NCBI GenBank assembly: GCA_036362985.1
Contig: JAYGXS010000007.1
Span: forward strand, 3,846,359 to 3,910,358
DNA: 64,000 nt
Direction of reading: 5' to 3'
From: Ligula intestinalis
Taxonomy: Eukaryota > Platyhelminthes > Cestoda > Diphyllobothriidea > Diphyllobothriidae
Part shown: positions 21,677-31,614 of the stretch, in pieces
Numbering within the stretch: the stretch's first letter is position 1
Layout of the letters: each line of letters begins with the position of its first letter
Position numbers and translations under genes: made by a program
Notes under the pieces: generated by a model
Told to the model about the DNA's origin: nothing
The model's input: only the letters and a program-made list of their open reading frames with translations
The model's database searches: none

Positions 21677-21800
21677 CAATACTATCTGCCTAGACTGCTA
21701 GTTGCTGCGCTGCTACTGTCAGGTCCCGAAGACAGAGCTGCAAGGCAGAGCGGGGGACAAGTAAGTTCCCTTAGCGCTCAGTGAGCGTTTATCAATACTC
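21677..21800 (+). repeat. family-A SINE tail fragment
   Basis: CGCAATACTATCTGCCTAGA, then CTGCTACTGTCAGGTCCCGA, GGCAGAGCGGGGGACAAGTA and GTGAGCGTTTATCAA. This is the body found 3' of the hammerhead in the 19896 copy, joined here head-to-head with a minus-strand copy. Confidence 0.65.
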
Positions 21801-21907
21801 GTGTTATTTCCGGCTGAACAGGTTTGGAATTCTCCACATCCCTTCTCCATCTAAAATCCCGTCCGACCTACAAACTATTGTTTACCCCCTTACGAAGGCT
21901 GTCCTCT

Positions 21908-21953
21908 TCGTAAACAGGTCTGAGACATGCGCATGTCTCAGACCTGTTTACGA
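21908..21953. repeat. perfect 46-nt palindrome
   Basis: Arms TCGTAAACAGGTCTGAGACA-TGC (21908-21930) and their exact complement (21931-21953) with no spacer. The centre CATGTCTC/GAGACATG equals the stem I flank of family-B hammerheads, and a family-B copy begins immediately after. Confidence 0.9.
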
Positions 21954-22020
21954 TTACCTATGACTAAGGATTCCCGACGGAATCCGAAACGTCAGGAAAA
22001 TAAAGTCTTTGTTCCAGTGA
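21954..22020 (+). repeat. family-B hammerhead repeat, copy B4
   Basis: GGATTCC-CGAC-GGAATCC forms a perfect 7-bp stem II. It is followed by GAAACGTCAGGAAAATAAAG and TTTGTTCCAGTGATCGCATC, and the 3' core is complete. The CTGATGA box is degraded to something like TGACTAA, so cleavage is doubtful. Confidence 0.6.
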
Positions 22021-22239
22021 TCGCATCTTCTTCTTCGGAGCTACGTGAATTGTCCCGTGAAATCATTGCAAAGCGGAGCCGCCCCCCTCTCCCACTAACA
22101 CACACAAAGTTTCTCAACACTAGTTTCGTCCTGCGTGACGTTATTCTTGAACTTGTGTCGTTCCCTTGTACAGAATCTCTTCGCTCTTGACTTGGTGTGT
22201 CCATTGTTGAGGTTTGCATAGCAGTTACCCTTTACTATT

Positions 22240-22480
<241 letters not shown>

Positions 22481-22606
22481 ATGGTTTGAGCGACGAGTTT
22501 ATTGCACCACCGGGATCACTCTGCTCGCCAGCATTTGGGAGGGACTGCCCATTGAGAGGATGCTGGAAGCAATAATCTTCCTCACCGGTCCTTCTAGTAA
22601 GGAGCC

Positions 22607-22807
22607 TTAAAACCACGTACGTCTTACTTTGAAATTTAAGGACCAAAGAGCGGACCAACTGTTAAGTCGTTTGAGAGCCTCCTGCAGTGTTTGCCTATCG
22701 GCGTCAGACTTTATTTTCCTCCAGAGTTTGACATCATCAGCAAATGTGATGGCGCTGCTTCTCCGGTCGTGGGCACAGTTATTGATAGAGACGACGATTG
22801 CTGACAT
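22607..22807 (-). pseudogene. LINE reverse-transcriptase fragment with intact F-A-D-D box
   Basis: Minus-strand frame VVSINNCAHDRRSSAITFAD, then DVKLWRKIKSDADRQTLQEA and LKRLNSWSALWSLNF. ITFADDVKLW is the catalytic RT motif of Jockey/CR1-type LINEs, kept here although only about 65 codons survive. The upstream side is abruptly replaced by a family-B hammerhead remnant at 22800. Confidence 0.75.
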
Positions 22808-22845
22808 TTCGGATTCTCACTTGAAACCATCATCGGAGACAGTTG
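22800..22845 (-). repeat. family-B hammerhead repeat, copy B5
   Basis: Minus strand: CTGTCT, CCGATGA, a stem with weak pairing (GTTTCAAGTGAGAATCC), GAAATGTCAGC. Core base U4 is changed to C and stem II has decayed. Confidence 0.45.
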
Positions 22846-22934
22846 CAGAAGGAAAAGTAGCAACCACTTGCTTACACTAACCGGTGGCATTCGTGTTCAT
22901 CACTAAACGTCGTAGTTGATGAAACTATTAATAG

Positions 22935-23065
22935 TATTGCGGGCGAAGACAAGCGGGAGACTGGAATGGCCATTTCTGACTTATAAGCCATCATCAGCCA
23001 GTCATGCACAACTCACGACCTTTTCGACCAGAGTCTTACGCCCTAACCATTCAGCTACGACTATT
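22935..23065 (-). repeat. family-A hammerhead SINE, copy A5 with complete ribozyme
   Basis: Minus strand, 23003 to 22959 (45 nt): GACTGG (stem I), CTGATGA, stem II TGGCT-TATA-AGTCA, GAAA, stem III ATGGCCAT, the cleavage U and CCAGTC (stem I). All core bases are present; stem I pairs 6/6 and stem II 5/5 counting one wobble. The self-complementary stem III would be stable mainly in a dimeric fold. The preceding tRNA-like head has an A box (GTAGCTGAATGGTTAGGG), but the B box is cut short just before the ribozyme (GTCGTGAGTTGTGCATGACT). Confidence 0.85.
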
Positions 23066-23145
23066 AGCCGCTGTGCTGCTACTGTCAGGGCCCGAGGACA
23101 GAGACGCAAGGCCGACCGGGCCAACTAAGTTTTCTTAGCGGCTTC
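23066..23145 (+). repeat. family-A SINE tail fragment
   Basis: TTAGCCGCTGTGCTGCTACT, GTCAGGGCCCGAGGACAGAG and AACTAAGTTTTCTTAGCGGC match the unit body. It is joined in opposite orientation to the minus-strand copy at its left, as at 21665. Confidence 0.6.
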
Positions 23146-23269
23146 CACTCCAACCCTCCTCTCCTATGTTTACTTCCATATACCTCGCTTTTCGTCTTTC
23201 CCTTCATTTCCTTCATCATCCTCGTCCTCCTGATCATCTTCTCCTACCTGTTTTTTTTTCACTGCCTAT

Positions 23270-23410
23270 CTTCCCTCTGCAGATAGGGGCTTTAAATAAG
23301 GCGATTTCCTACAACCCCCCGTCCGACTATGATGATGACGATGGAGGTATGCTGGCGCAGAAACTCCTGCGAGCCAAACTGACGACGAGGCTCCAGGGTA
23401 AGAAGGGCTG
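23270..23410 (+). repeat. repeat family D copy, short GAT tract
   Basis: TCTGCAGATAGGGGCTTTAA, GATTTCCTACAACCCCC, then TATGATGATGACGATGG and AGGTATGCTGGCGCAGAAAC and CTGACGACGAGGCTCCAGG. This is the same unit as 24260-24420, with only about five trinucleotides at the repeat site. Confidence 0.75.
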
Positions 23411-23489
23411 GCGTTAGTAGACGTGCTCACCTGTGCGCTTTCCGAGTGGCGAATCACCCCATTCAGACTGAGCAAACCACAAGGTTTCA

Positions 23490-23670
23490 GACCAAACACC
23501 TACTGCCACGACAAGATACATGGGGTCGTCTATAGGAAATGGTGCAATAACAGGCAAAGCAACTACGTCGGGGAAACTGGGAAACTTCTGAAGGCGCGAA
23601 TTACCGAACATTCGGCAACATCTTGCATAATCAAGGCCAATTCTCAAATCGTGGCCCATTTGATGAGACC
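23490..23670 (+). pseudogene. Penelope-like GIY-YIG fragment
   Basis: HGVVYRKWCNNRQSNYVGET then GKLLKARITEHSATS has the spacing V.Y.......YVG.TG..L..R..EH of a Penelope-type GIY-YIG nuclease. Everything upstream and the C-terminal half are missing. Confidence 0.6.
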
Positions 23671-23739
23671 CGACTACATATTTTCCCATATATTCTGTGT
23701 AAAATATTTAATCTTGCTCTTTAAAGCGAAACCTTTCCT

Positions 23740-24200
23740 ATGTTATGGGAGGAATCGCACATACTGTCTATTCCCAAGCAAGACCGATCGACGCCTTTTG
23801 ACGACTTTAGGCTAATAAATACACCTCCCACAGCCTCAAAGATCTTGGAGACCTTGATCCGAAGAAATAGGATGTGTCATTTGACAGAGAACAACCTATT
23901 TGATGCAGCTCAGCATGAGTTCCTCGAAAAAAGATCTTGTGACACCTGCCAGCTCTCTTTCTTTGATTATGTGCTACAATCTATAGACAGTGGTTGTACG
24001 CTTTACACAGTCTTTATTGATTTCATTAAGGCCTTTGATTGCGTTGACCATAAACTCCTGCTTCTGAAACTTGCCTAGCTGGGTATAGGTAAGAAGCTTC
24101 TGAATTTGCTATCTTCCTATTTGGATGCTCGTTCACAACGAGTAAAGATATCCAATGTCATCTCCAACCCCACAAATGTGAGGAGTGGAATCATCCAGTA
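23740..24200 (+). pseudogene. LINE reverse-transcriptase fragment
   Basis: Reads DDFRLINTPPTASKILETLI, LTENNLFDAAQHEFLEKRSC, TVFIDFIKAFDCVDHKLLL, then past a stop LGIGKKLLNLLSSYLDARSQ and RVKISNVISNPTNVRSGII. These are the fingers and palm of a Jockey/CR1-type RT up to the GIPQGSVLGP position, where the sequence switches to repeat family D. It lacks the F.DD box. It is a different subfamily from 37278-40875, with only partial identity. Confidence 0.75.
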
Positions 24201-24239
24201 TAGCGCACTTGGCCCTTCTTCTCCTCTTCCCTGTCTTTC

Positions 24240-24420
24240 CCACTTCCTCTTTCCGTCTTCCCTCTGCAGAGGCGGTCTTTAAATAATAGGATTTCCTACA
24301 ACCCCCACTCGGCGACGACGATGATGATGATGATGATGATGAGGAGGAGGAGGAGGAGGAGGAGGAGGAGTAGAAAGGTATGCAGGCCAAACTGACGACG
24401 AGGCTCCAGCATAAGAAAGG
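24240..24420 (+). repeat. repeat family D copy with GAY/GAG tract
   Basis: CTCTGCAGAGGCGGTCTTTAA, GGATTTCCTACAACCCCCAC, then a (GAC/GAT/GAG)n tract at 24312-24372 and AACTGACGACGAGGCTCCAG. Third copy of the unit at 23270. Confidence 0.8.
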
Positions 24421-26339
24421 ACTTTGTCACCTTTGGGGGTGGCGTACTCGACGATTGCCGGAAAGGTTAACAACCCCTGGGCAGATCGCCCACAGTGATG
24501 ACTAATCACACACATACATCTGAGTGGGTTGGACAGGGCGAAATCAGCAGTTGACAAATGTTTGTGTACGTGCCACAAAAGCACAGCCCAGTATTTAGGC
24601 CGTTTAGGCGCGCTCTCGCTCTGCTTTTTTGATGGTGGTTCAAACACCGTTGACGTACTGGTATGGGGAGAGTTAAGTGTTCAGATAAACAGACTGTGGC
24701 GTAAAGGTTAGCGGAGGAGCTGGTAGTGACGTCGGCACAGGCCATTCGTTGACATTCCCTGAACAGCAACAGCAAAAACAACCAAAAACTCTGACCAAGG
24801 TCCTCAAATGAAATGACTGCCTTCGGGGGGTGGGGGGATGTTTCCACGCCCGGCAGTCAGAAAAGATAATCACAGTATCAGGCGCGCAAAAAACGCTGAC
24901 ATTCGCGAGGCATCCACCGATTAGAAAAGCTCTTGGACCCAGCCCACGAGGCCCCGCGACCAAGACATAAACTGCCCCTGTAACAAAAAGATACAGTTGG
25001 CAAATTGGGTGACCTTAAGTTCAGAAAAACATGTGCGAGAAGCATTTAGAAGAGGCATTTTTGGAAAACATCAAAACTGTCAAAAACGCACGCATATGGG
25101 GGTTTTGAATGACTGACCCATATTCTGTGCGACTGCAAAAAGCCAGCGAGAGCACAAGAAAGGCTAAAGGTTTTTGTTATCCTCCAGTTTACTTGGAGGC
25201 TCGGAACTCGGATAGCCAATCAGTGGCTGCATGTCCGCCAAGCCATTTTCTTTGTGTTGCTTTCTCAGAAATAGGGTTGGCCTGGGCGAGAGTAATGTGA
25301 GCTGACTTCCCAGCTGCGGAGGTTACACATGGACATTTTTTAATGAAGTCATCCATCGAGAAATCAAAGTCAATGATCGTTGAAAAAGGATATATCTAAC
25401 GATTACAGAGATATAACTATTTAATTTTTTTACGTAACTAGTCTGTCCCATTAAATGTACGCCACAATCCTGAAATGGGCTTAAGATTAGAACGTATTTA
25501 TTAAGTGCGGTTGTACTGTCGAGCTAAAGTGGCAATGATATACACATTAAATGAAATGCAGTCATGGGTAATGTTCACAGGATTATTTTTACAACAAATA
25601 TGTAGTGGTGCGATGCATATAATTGGAAATTATGAAGATAAGGTGATGGCTGGCCGGAGATAATCCTACAGTGATAGTCTTCAGAAATTAACCAATCCGC
25701 CTACCACTTGAACACAGCAAAAGTATCCGGCGTCACTGTATTTCGCTTGGGAGGGAGTTTCACTGTTCACTGTACGGCTCATATTTAGGGTAGGACTCGG
25801 CTTAAGCTTAAGGTTACAATTGATTTTTATGTCTCATTTACTTCTGGGGTGAAGACGCGCGAATATTTACGCTTCCTGAAATGTATCGTAGGCGGCCACC
25901 TATTTTGAGTGGGCGAGGCGTTTCTTATCCGGTATCCTGTTAAAGCGGCCATAAAAGTCCTCCTTACTGTAATTTGATATCGTATAACGCGGCTAGGACT
26001 GTCTGTCTGGGGTTCGGTTCGGACCAGGGAAGTTGGAGCACTTGAGCTAACTAAGATCGGGTTTGGGTAACTGTGTGCCCAGTGCTTCTGCTATCATCAT
26101 CATCAGTGAATTACTTGGAGTGCTTCGTCGGCACTATGCGGATGAGTCGAAATACTTGCTGACTACGGTCGAGCTGTGGTTGGACTTTGCTACGCCAAAG
26201 GCTGGCACTCTCACAGGCGCCTGGTTGTTCCATCACCCCGATACTCAAGGGTTGAGCTCGAAGGCAAGTCAACTGCTATCAGTCCCTCAGCCTAAATTGC
26301 ATTTGTTGTAAAATAATGGAAACCCCATTTAAGCAGGTG
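24421..26339. other. no recognisable gene
   Basis: About 1.9 kb with scattered short frames. None could be assigned. Confidence 0.45.
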
Positions 26340-26369
26340 ATAATGAAGTTCCCGGAAGGAGAAGGCCTT

Positions 26370-27450
26370 CCTCTCAGGGCTCCAACACGGCTTTAGACAG
26401 AACTACTTCTGTTTTTCGAGCCTATTGCCTTCGACCGAGCAGTGGACTCGTGTACTGAATGAAGAGGGCAGGTTTGACGTCATCTTCACGGACGTCAAGA
26501 AGGCGTTTTGCAGCGTCCCTCATAAAAGTTTACTTATCTGAAATTTGAATAAAAGGAAACCTGCTGACATGGGTCACAGTTTTTCTCACAGAGCGATAGC
26601 AAGCTGTGTGCATCGGTGCCTCGAAGTCAACCTCTACCCCTGTCCTAAATGATACCCTCCGAGGTTCCGTCTTAGGACCTTTGCTCTTCCTTGGCAAAAT
26701 TAAAGACTGTGTCGACTACCTGGATTGTAGCGCCATCATGTTTGCTGATGATGTCAAACTCTTGAGGGCCATCAGGTATTAACCGGATAAACAGCTTGTC
26801 TGCTCGTTGGCTCTTAAATTTTTAAATGAGCAGATGCGTAGTTTTAAGGTACCGTACAAAAAGGACCACTGAGAGGGATGATTTCCCCCTACCTTCTCGA
26901 TGGGCAACGCCTTCTAAAAATGCCAGTGAACAGAAGGACATCGGTGCTCTAATAACTTCCTCGCTTAAATAATCTTCTCAGTGTTTATGAGCAGCTAAAC
27001 GCACGATAAAGGTGTTATTTGCGTTAAGACGAGGATTTTTTCGGATCGATAAGGGACCGTTCAGAAGAACCTATGGAACAGGTGTTCGCTCCCATTTGGA
27101 GTATGCCATCCAGACCTGGCGTCCGTGGCTTGCGAAGGATTATCTGCAGCTGAAACGAATGCAGGCGAGGGCTACGAAGATAGTCAAACATCTTATTCAT
27201 CTGTCTTACGCAGACAGACTGGTTGAATTAGATCTGGTTCCTCTCAATTTCAGGCAACTGCGCGGTGATCTCATTCAAATTGGAAGGACCATCTGCGCGT
27301 TCAGCCCTTTAAGTTGCAGAGGAAGTGAGCCCATACGGAAGTTCGACTGAACGCCTTCTCGAAGAGGATTGTTGGAGCGTGGAACGGACTCCCTGAGGAG
27401 GTGGTCCTTTCCGAAACTGTTGCGACATTTAAATGCAAACCCTATTCTCC
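26370..27450 (+). pseudogene. LINE reverse transcriptase, decayed copy
   Basis: Pieces in order across several frame breaks: STEQWTRVLNEEGRFDVIFT, DVKKAF.SVPHKSLL, then around 27012-27350 FRRTYGTGVRSHLEYAIQTW, RPWLAKDYLQLKRMQARATK and SYADRLVELDLVPLNFRQLR, ending ERIVGAWNGLPEEVV-like GAWNGLPEEV. It is the same family as 7735-8190, which is a shorter deletion product. It is too damaged for activity. Confidence 0.8.
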
Positions 27451-27600
27451 TTTTCTGAGAAACTATTGTACATATAGCTTTCATCAGCCAATCATTACCA
27501 ATCCCACGTGTGGATCACTCGGGATTCGAACCCAAGACTTTGGTCATGCAGTGCAACGTTCTACCATTGCACCACGAACACGTTGCGTTTGTCGCTTGGA
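27451..27600 (-). repeat. family-A SINE, tRNA-like head and partial ribozyme
   Basis: Minus strand: A box TGGTGCAATGGTA, a perfect B box GGGTTCGAATCCC, then GATTGG and CTGATGA at 27492-27481. After that the sequence runs into the 3' end of the LINE above, with no matching GAAA/stem III. The strong internal pol III promoter makes it the best-preserved head in the window. Confidence 0.65.
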
Positions 27601-27799
27601 ACTTCCTGCACGGGCCCTAAAGTGGGCTCCACAGTACAAATGGATATTCTTGTTACCAAACAAGATCGGTGCGCCTCCAACTTCCATTCTTTCCTGATCG
27701 AAAAGCACCCCGAAAACTCGTCCCCAGTAGGTCGCACTATCGATCCGCCCATAGGCCGTGCCCACGGTGAGATCACACAAAATTCCGGCTTGATAAGTG

Positions 27800-28110
27800 C
27801 TCTATTCAACCATTCGGATGAGTCCGGAGGCCATTCGCGAGGTGCTAGCCCCTCAAGGACGCTATCGGATTGGTCCAATTGCAGTCCGATCCTGTACACG
27901 TGCGTATTTTTCCCTTTTGCTGAAGTACGCTATAATACCAAATCAATAAAATTATATTCTTCCACCCTAGCAACAGCCTGTGGGAAGATTAAAATATTGC
28001 AAAAAAACAAAAAAAAATCAGAGATGACAGGAGAGAAGGAAATCATCACATCATCAGGGTTGGCGTTGCCAGAGTGGAAATCAGTCGTATCGCACAAGCT
28101 GCAGACGAGA
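27800..28110. repeat. repeat family C, copy 1
   Basis: Contains AAGGACGCTATCGGATTGGT, GAAGTACGCTATAATACC, TTCTTCCACCC, TGTGGGAAGATTAAAATATT and TTGGCGTTGCCAGAGTGG. The first half matches 28930-29045 and the second half matches 29310-29455. Confidence 0.7.
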
Positions 28111-28740
28111 TAAGTGCTCAATCCATCCATTCATGTGAGTCGGAATGTGTAACGAACCTCTACGGAGCACCGCTGTTTTAATTATCAGTTATCCGGTCAT
28201 ACTGATTTTTCAGAGTCTCTGTATGGATACCGTCTCCCATCACGTTTCGTTGTTCCGTTAAATTCATTTCCATCCTTTCTCGCATAGATTGGAACGCATC
28301 ACATTATTTTTTCTATTTTTTTCCACTATTCATTTTTCTACTGTGCTTTTCTCGCTGGCCAAGTTTCATATACCGGTAATTAATCGGGTTTTCCCCCGTT
28401 ATTCTGATGCCGTTTGTAGTTATTAACGTTTTGACACTCTGGCTTCTCACTCAGTATAGCCCCTTCCATTTCTACTAAAAGACATTCCTCATATCATCTG
28501 CTATCTCTTTCCCCTTGATGTCTCAAAATTGGAAACCGCTGGTTTCGGTGAGGATTGAATTGGCTCATCTTTTAGACGAGGTCATAGCCTCTTTTTCTCT
28601 ATTTCAGGACAGGTTCTCGATCCCAAATTTTAACTCTGAACCCAACTTCTTACCATTATTCCGATTGGATAGCTTTGGAATCCCGAACCGTAACGCAGAG
28701 CCTAGCTATTCATCACCCTGAGAAGAAGAAGACTCGATTG
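28111..28740. other. no recognisable gene
   Basis: AT-rich downstream region of Tbx20. Nothing assignable. Confidence 0.45.
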
Positions 28741-28810
28741 CTGGGAGAATATGTTTATTCGCCTGACGTTTTGACATCCGTTTCGGATTCATCATCGGAG
28801 ACATGAGTAG
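28741..28810 (-). repeat. family-B hammerhead repeat, copy B6
   Basis: Minus strand: CTCATGTCT, CCGATGA, TGAATCCG-AAA-CGGATGTC, AAAACGTCAGGCGAATAAAC, then TCTCCCAGCAATCGAGTC. Stem II is well paired. The core has U4 to C and G12 to A changes. It is nearly identical in layout to the copy at 43005. Confidence 0.65.
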
Positions 28811-28929
28811 CCAACAGTAACAGAAACGAGTCGTCCCCCTTTCAACCGGCCAGACCTGTAATCCAGAACTGCAGTGTAGGGTTCAACAACCCGCCACCCA
28901 TCCGCCCAGACACTATCGAGATGCTCGTT

Positions 28930-29045
28930 TTTCAAGGACGCTGCCTCATTGGTCCGATTGTAATCCGATCTTGTACATGCGCGTATTTTCCCATTTGGCG
29001 TGAAGTACGCTGTAATACCACTTCAATACACTTCTATTTTTCCAC
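28930..29045. repeat. repeat family C, copy 3 (first half)
   Basis: AAGGACGCTGCCTCATTGGT, CCGATCTTGTACATGCGCGT, GAAGTACGCTGTAATACCAC and TTTTTCCACCC align with 27855-27965. Confidence 0.65.
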
Positions 29046-29309
29046 CCTTGCTGTTCAGTTCTCCTTTGGGGATTTGATCGAGGTGGGTTTTTGGACAGAT
29101 GGCTTCGGATACTAAAATTCTTGCGTCAGCAAAGCGGTTCTCTTCCCCTTGAATATCGCCTTTAGGATATATATCTCTCCGTAAAAAGAAGGAGGCAACT
29201 TAAAGCAAGTAACAATAACAAAAATGCTTTTGGATGCATGAGTTTTTTTTCTTTGTAACGCAAACCCCCGATTCGTCTGTACAGGTTGTGTGCATAATTT
29301 GGAGGCAAA

Positions 29310-29455
29310 ATATTCGGAGTCATAGCAACAGCATGTGGGAAGATTAAAATATCACAAAAATGAACAAAACAGAGTTGACGACAGGAGAGAGAGAAAAAAT
29401 GATCGTCACTTCATCAGAGTTGGCGTTGCCAGAGTGGGAATCAGTCGTGCAGCAT
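29310..29455. repeat. repeat family C, copy 2 (second half), overlapping Tbx20 stop
   Basis: TAGCAACAGCATGTGGGAAG, ATTAAAATAT and AGTTGGCGTTGCCAGAGTGG align with 27970-28090. The apparent Tbx20 stop codon lies inside this repeat. Confidence 0.7.
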
Positions 29456-30210
29456 CCTCTCGCAGTTGACGGTAGTTTGGAAATAAGGGAGGGGTGGGCG
29501 CTGACATCACAGGTGCTTGGGAGACCCCGGCACGTGGGCCCCCGACGGACTTGCCCAAGGGAGGCCCAGAGGGGCCCCCATGGGCCTGCTGTATCAGGTG
29601 CAGGTAGGTCAGCATCGCCGCAGCCGGAGAGGGGAGGGCCATGTCGGGGGGTAGGATGGGCAGTCGGCGGGAGGTCAACCAATGGGATGTCACCTGCTGC
29701 TGCTGCTGCTGTTGGTGGTCCGCTTCCTCCTCCCGGATTGGCCCTGTGCCTGAGAGATCTATCGGCTTCAGTGAACCACCCGTGAATGTTCCGCCGGTCG
29801 CCTGGGCGACTGACTTGCCCAAACCAATCCGTTGGAGCAGAGCACTCGTATTGGTAGGTTCCTGTGTGGTGGTGGCGGTGGTGGTGGTGGTGGTGATACC
29901 CGGCTGCGACTGATAGTGGCGCTGTAGGGAATTCAGCCGTTTCACCAAATCTTCCCCATCGCTGGGTCGTCTGTACAAGGCGTGCATTTTGCTCGGGGAG
30001 CTGAGCACTTCCGTCAGCTGATGCAGCACCGAGGGATGGAGGAAGGTTGGTGTGGGTGCGCGTTTCGGCGGTAGAGCCTCGTCTTCAGCCGCCTCCGATG
30101 TCCGTTCAGTGCCCGAGGGCAGGTAATTGCGAAATTGGTTGGACAGACTGGCAATTACTCCGCCGTTGCCAGTTCCGGTATGTGTGGCCAGTAGAGTCTC
30201 CATCGATTCC
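29406..30210 (-). CDS. TBX20: Tbx20-type T-box factor, last exon (C-terminal region)
   Basis: The acceptor CTTCTCCCCAG ends at 30211. The exon completes an Arg codon and opens ESMETLLATHTGTGNGGVIA, matching the ERESVESLI that follows the T-box in vertebrate Tbx20. The remainder is low-complexity transactivation or repression sequence: QFRNYLPSGTERTSEAA, a Thr run near 29880, a Gln run (seven Q) near 29700 and Pro/Gly-rich stretches. The frame ends LREDAARLIPTLATPTLMK, and these last residues are coded by repeat family C. The native terminus may therefore differ. Confidence 0.8.
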
Positions 30211-31537
30211 CTGGGGAGAAGGGAAGAGATTGGGGGGAAGGGGGGTTAGTAAAGTGAATCTGTTTATATGTGTGTGCGTTTGTGCCCGACGGAGGTAGAG
30301 CGATGAAGCACCCTGACGTAAACAATAGTTGTCAGGCAGCAACCGTCATGCCTTCGTTATCGGCGTGTGATTTAATGTCACGAAAACTAGTGCTGTATCG
30401 AAGAAAGGGCAATGGACGTAGTAGAAGGAAAACAATGGTTTGTCATTGGTGGAGTGACCGTGGTGACTACCTGCAGTAAAGCGCAGCGGATCTGGAAATC
30501 TCCACCAAATCTCTTCTCCAGCGATGGAGACCGAGGATAGACGGTCCTAGAACTGCTTCCATGTCTTGACGGACGGTGTCGAGCCAAGTCTTCAGTTGCC
30601 CTCCTCCTCGACGTTTCTAGGTGGGCTGTGGCCCCGGGTCGAGTGCAGCATAGGTAAGCTCGTGGGGCGGACGATGGAGAACGTGTCCAAACCACCGCAG
30701 TCGCCTTTCTTGAATGGCCTGAGATATCCTCGTGATACTATCACAGTGGATTAGGAATATGCTTAGGGGTTCATGCTTAGAGATATTGGTTAGGCTTTAA
30801 ACACAGGTTTGGGGTCAAGGTATGGGCTCTCTATGTTGTCAACTTCACTCATACATATTTTTGATTGCGACCATCAGGCCAATTGTTCAACTTTTGCCTA
30901 CCGGAAACGGCTGATCCCATCTGTAAAACCCTTTCACCACCATGCAATAATTTCTTGCCTCCTGTCTCCTGAATGTGTTCACTTATCGATTGTCGCCGAC
31001 GAAAGTTTGGACTCAGAAGGGTTTGGGAAGTTAACGGGAGTAATACCTATTCGTTCATGTTTAACCAGCTTGTCAAATGTCTAGCATTCCTAGGCGACGT
31101 TGGCACAATCGGTACGTTATTAGTCAGTTTTTCTCGGTGCATTCCTCACGCTCTCTTTTGGAAAGCCAGTGGGATGTTCATCAAAGAGTGTCAATAGTTC
31201 CCGATCTAAACCGGCAATGCAACGAGCTCGTGGCTCGGTGGTTAGAGTGGTACACTTCTGATCAAAAGGGGTCATGAGTTCGAGTCTCGGGTGATGTACC
31301 CCCTTTGGCTGGGTATGGCTGGCTGACGATGGTTTATAAGCCAGAAACGGACAGTCTCCCAGTCTCCCGCTTGTCTTTGCCGGGAATACCAGCAGTGGGA
31401 AGTCATCGCGATGACCAGCATCTACGCTTGTTTCCCAGCACTCGTAAAACATTTCGGTTTCCTAAAACTTCAGGACGCCATTTGAATGGACATAACTAAA
31501 TGGAGTATTAATCAGCAAGTAACGTTATCCAACTCAC
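30211..31537 (-). other. Tbx20 intron
   Basis: Holds a plus-strand family-A SINE (31150-31410) and otherwise unassigned sequence. Confidence 0.75.
31150..31410 (+). repeat. family-A hammerhead SINE, copy A6
   Basis: GGATGTTCATCAAAGAGTGT, then the head CTCGTGGCTCGGTGGTTAGA with B box GAGTTCGAGTCTCGG. The ribozyme part has TATGGCTGG, CTGACGA, stem II TGGTT-TATA-AGCCA and GAAA. Past the core, stem III is altered (CGGACAGTCTCC) by a small duplication of AGTCTCCC, so activity is doubtful. It ends CTTGTCTTTGCCGGGAATAC. Confidence 0.78.
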
Positions 31538-31614
31538 CGCTCAAAATCTGATAGCCGGGCGGAGTCACGGAAGCCCTTTGCAAATGGATTGCAATCAATT
31601 TTCAATTTCGTTAT
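31538..31614 (-). CDS. TBX20: Tbx20-type T-box factor, exon coding the T-box C-terminus
   Basis: 77-nt exon between TTTTCTCCAG and a GTGAGT donor. It codes ITKLKIDCNPFAKGFRDSAR and LSDFE plus two bases of Arg. KIDxNPFAKGFRDSxRL is the last helix of the T-box DNA-binding domain, and SxRLxDxER after it is diagnostic of Tbx20 (midline/H15 in insects). It joins in phase to YQNQL at 34213. Confidence 0.93.

Noticed and set aside
29310..29455. CTCTGATGA in repeat family C as a third hammerhead family
   Set aside because: No GAAA box and no stem II in the right place; the match to the first core box is chance.
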